A stretch of 15,761 bases of DNA from Polyangiaceae bacterium (GTDB lineage: Bacteria; Myxococcota_A; Polyangia; Polyangiales; Polyangiaceae): assembly GCA_025934595.1 (NCBI GenBank), contig JAICXU010000012.1, forward strand, positions 1 to 15,761, written 5' to 3'. The notes under the pieces are model-generated. The model searched no databases and was not told the origin of the DNA. It saw nothing but the letters and a program-made list of their open reading frames with translations. This document shows, in pieces, positions 13,690 through 15,761 of this stretch. Numbering within the stretch: position 1 is the stretch's first letter; each line of letters opens with the position of its first letter. Both the position numbers and the translations under genes were made by a program.

Positions 13690-15606
13690 GTGCCGAGTCG
13701 ACGCGCGCTTGGTCGCACGTGCGGGATCGGCGCGATCTTGGCCGTTCTCGCCACCTACGCGTGCGGCGGCGGATCGAGCGAAGGCAGGCCGGTCGCCACT
13801 GTCGCGAGCACGACGGCATCGGCAGCGGCGCTCGACGACATTCGCGATGCGTGGGACGACCGCGCGACCGACGCTGACGAGCTGCGTCTGAAGCTCGATC
13901 GATTCCTCCGCCTCTATCCCGACGATGGCGCGATCGATCTCGTGCACATCTACTACGCGCATCTTCTTCTCGACTCGAACGACGTCGCGGGCGCGGAGCG
14001 AGAGCTCGCCGCGGCCGACCTGCCGAAAAAATATTGGACGACGCCGCACGAAGGCAGCACGCGCAATTTTTATCTCATCGCGCGCGCGCGGCTTTTGCGC
14101 ATGCAAGGTCGGCCGGCGCCCGCGTTCGAGCTGCTCCGACGGCTCGCGGGCAAGATCGTCGATCCCCAGGTTTTCGAGCTGTTTCAACGAGAGATCACGC
14201 TCGACGCCGTTGCCTCGCATCAAAATTACGAAGCCATCGCGTACATGGATTCGTGGCTGCGCAACGCCGACGAGGACGACCGCGAGGTCGCGCGCGCAGA
14301 AATTCCGAAGGCGCTGCGCGCGATGCCGACCGACGTGCTCGAGAACTCGCTGCGTGCGATGCGCGCGAACGAAACGCCCTCGGGTTACGGCATCGAGGTC
14401 CAAAGGCTCATCAGCGCGCGCCTCGCGGAGGTCGCCGTGCAGACGGGAAATACGCGGCTCGCGAATTGGCTCGTCGATCCGAGCGCAGGCGGCATGCCGA
14501 TCTTGGACAGCGACGCAGGCCTTCTCGTGAGTGAGCTCGCGACGCGCCATCACGATGTCACCACCGTCGATCGACGCAGCATCGGGCTCATCTTGCCGGC
14601 GGGCAACGACATGCTCCGCGATCAAGCTGCCGACGTGATGCGCGGCGTCGCCTGGGGCCTCGAGCTGCCGCGCGTCGATCCGAATGGCGGCGATCAGACA
14701 CGCCTCGTCACGCGCGACGACGGCGGCCATTCCGATCAGCTCGAAGCCGTGCTCGACGACGTTTCGGGCGAAGGCGTGGCCGTCATCTTGTGCGCCATCG
14801 ACACCGTGTCCGCCGATCGCGCCGTGCGATGGTCCGAGCAAAAGCACGTGCCCGTGCTCACATTGGCCGCGAATTCCAAGCAAAATCCCGTGCACTATGC
14901 ATATGTTTTGGGCGTGCCGCCGCAAGAGCAGCTCGACGTGCTCGCGAATGCGCTCACGCCGATTGGCGGCGGAAAGCGAAAGGTCGCGCCCGTCGTCGAC
15001 AGCGATCTCGTCGACGATGCGGCGAGCACGTTCGCGTCGCATCCGAATCTCGTTCCGTTTCAGCCAGTCGCGTGTGAGCTCGGCGCGACGCGTCCAGGCG
15101 AGGCGCGATTTCCGCTCGCGGCGTGGGAGAAGGCGGGTGTGAAGACGTGGTTCGTCGCGGGCCCCGAAGACTGCGCGCACGATCTGCTCCATGAAATCGG
15201 ACCGCAGCGCGATGCGATCATCGGGCTCTCGCTCGAGGCGGAGGGCGCGACCGACCAAGGTTTGCTCGCGCGCGTGCTCGGTGTGGCGGCGGGATCGATT
15301 CCGTATTTTCCGGGGACGGTCGCGCCAGACGCGGACATCGCGAAGTTCACGAAGAGCTTCGGCGCGAATCCGACATGGGCTTCCGCGCTCGGACGTGACG
15401 CTGCGATTTTGGCGAGACGCGGCGTCGCATCGTTGCCGCTCGACACGACGTCGGATGCGAGCGAGGTCGCGAAGCGGCGCGCGGCGGTTGCAGCGGCGCT
15501 CGGAACGGCGAAGGCGTCGCTCTGGACGAGCGAGACGAGCGGCTTCACGTCATCGCATCGCCTGAATCGTGCGCTTCGCGTCGTGGACGCTCCGCACGGA
15601 AAGTGA
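13690..15606 (+). CDS. Lipoprotein with helical-repeat region and periplasmic-binding-like domain
   Basis: A 638-residue predicted lipoprotein. The GTG at 13690 gives a short basic start (RRALGR), a hydrophobic core and lipobox TYAC at Cys25, supported by an AAGGA site. Residues about 45-290 are helix-rich and TPR-like: repeated Ala/Leu/Tyr heptads such as IDLVHIYYAHLLLDSNDVAG and FYLIARARLLRMQG. From about 295 (RRSIGLILPAGND, DQAADVMRGVAWGLEL) the pattern is a type-1 periplasmic-binding fold (Leu/Ile/Val-binding class), ending in ALGRDAAILARRGV and HRLNRALRVVD. TPR plus this fold is the layout of LpoA, the lipoprotein activator of penicillin-binding proteins, and of some ABC-transporter binding proteins. 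No permease or ATPase is adjacent, which favours a structural or regulatory role. Homology to LpoA is inferred from architecture only. It is followed after 33 bases by another lipoprotein. Confidence 0.85.
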   Translation: MPSRRALGRTCGIGAILAVLATYACGGGSSEGRPVATVASTTASAAALDDIRDAWDDRATDADELRLKLDRFLRLYPDDGAIDLVHIYYAHLLLDSNDVAGAERELAAADLPKKYWTTPHEGSTRNFYLIARARLLRMQGRPAPAFELLRRLAGKIVDPQVFELFQREITLDAVASHQNYEAIAYMDSWLRNADEDDREVARAEIPKALRAMPTDVLENSLRAMRANETPSGYGIEVQRLISARLAEVAVQTGNTRLANWLVDPSAGGMPILDSDAGLLVSELATRHHDVTTVDRRSIGLILPAGNDMLRDQAADVMRGVAWGLELPRVDPNGGDQTRLVTRDDGGHSDQLEAVLDDVSGEGVAVILCAIDTVSADRAVRWSEQKHVPVLTLAANSKQNPVHYAYVLGVPPQEQLDVLANALTPIGGGKRKVAPVVDSDLVDDAASTFASHPNLVPFQPVACELGATRPGEARFPLAAWEKAGVKTWFVAGPEDCAHDLLHEIGPQRDAIIGLSLEAEGATDQGLLARVLGVAAGSIPYFPGTVAPDADIAKFTKSFGANPTWASALGRDAAILARRGVASLPLDTTSDASEVAKRRAAVAAALGTAKASLWTSETSGFTSSHRLNRALRVVDAPHGK

Positions 15607-15639
15607 CGCGCGAACGAAGTCGGCTCAGAATGAAGTGAG

Positions 15640-15761
15640 ATGAGCCGCGCTTCGCTTCTCGGTTTGACGCTTGCCTTGCCTGCCCTCGGCGCGGCGTTTT
15701 TTGCGTGTCAAAAAGAAGACCCGCGTCCCGCCGTTTCGAACGGCCCGGGCGTGTTCGATCC
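15640..15761 (+). CDS. Lipoprotein precursor, 5' part only (cut by window end)
   Basis: Forty complete codons are visible: a signal peptide (MSRASLLG, hydrophobic core) with lipobox FFAC at Cys23, then a charged/Pro-rich linker start (QKEDPRP). The gene runs past the window edge, so length and function cannot be judged. The ATG at 15640 has a modest AAGTGAG ribosome site and lies 33 bases after the previous lipoprotein's stop on the same strand, suggesting a shared transcript. Confidence 0.75.
   Translation, partial: MSRASLLGLTLALPALGAAFFACQKEDPRPAVSNGPGVFD

Noticed and set aside
13678..15258. 526-codon open frame on the minus strand
   Set aside because: It is antisense to the TPR/periplasmic-binding lipoprotein, which has a signal peptide and a ribosome site; the mirror frame has neither.

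Overview
The window is ordinary, dense, high-GC chromosomal DNA. It most likely comes from a member of the Myxococcota (Polyangiales-like). The evidence is strong C/G bias at third codon positions, many Ser/Gly/Asp-rich lipoproteins, a PP2C phosphatase with the RTHNEDNF signature, an ECF sigma factor followed by a small single-span membrane protein, and a type-B (menaquinone-type) succinate dehydrogenase. This placement is inference from gene content; there is no rRNA or tRNA here to anchor it. No CRISPR array, insertion sequence, prophage gene or tRNA was seen, and no stretch above 300 bases lacks a gene.

Layout, left to right. (1) 70-2302, plus strand: a PP2C-type protein phosphatase that probably starts on a leaderless GTG, then an uncharacterised beta-rich lipoprotein. 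(2) 2307-4146, minus strand: a lipoprotein, an ECF sigma factor and a small membrane protein in that transcriptional order. The last two overlap at GTGA, so the membrane protein is a candidate sigma regulator although it lacks the usual zinc motif. (3) 4239-5439, plus strand: a FixH/YtkA-like lipoprotein and a DUF4336 (degenerate metallo-beta-lactamase-like) protein, divergent from block 2 across a 92-bp spacer that carries a perfect 10-bp tandem repeat. (4) 5453-8994, minus strand: fadN-fadA, a trifunctional-type fatty-acid beta-oxidation pair in the Bacillus FadN arrangement (dehydrogenase domain first, hydratase domain last). (5) 9088-9939, plus strand: a lipoprotein with a UlaG-like metallo-beta-lactamase fold. 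(6) 10064-13644, minus strand: sdhC-sdhA-sdhB, a complete type-B succinate:quinone oxidoreductase with a single five-helix dihaem cytochrome b. (7) 13690-15761, plus strand: a lipoprotein combining helical repeats with a periplasmic-binding fold, then the start of another lipoprotein cut by the window end.

The metabolic genes fit together: FadN and FadA produce acetyl-CoA and reducing equivalents, and succinate dehydrogenase passes citric-acid-cycle electrons to the quinone pool. The remainder is mostly cell-envelope and signalling material. Six lipoprotein precursors lie in under 16 kb, and for most of them the sequence shows export but not function.

I found no convincing undescribed multi-gene system. 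The best leads are the CTAG-rich inverted-repeat region between the convergent metallo-beta-lactamase and sdhB genes, the tandem repeat in the divergent lipoprotein promoter region, the non-canonical sigma-linked membrane protein, and the TPR-like/periplasmic-binding lipoprotein divergent from sdh.
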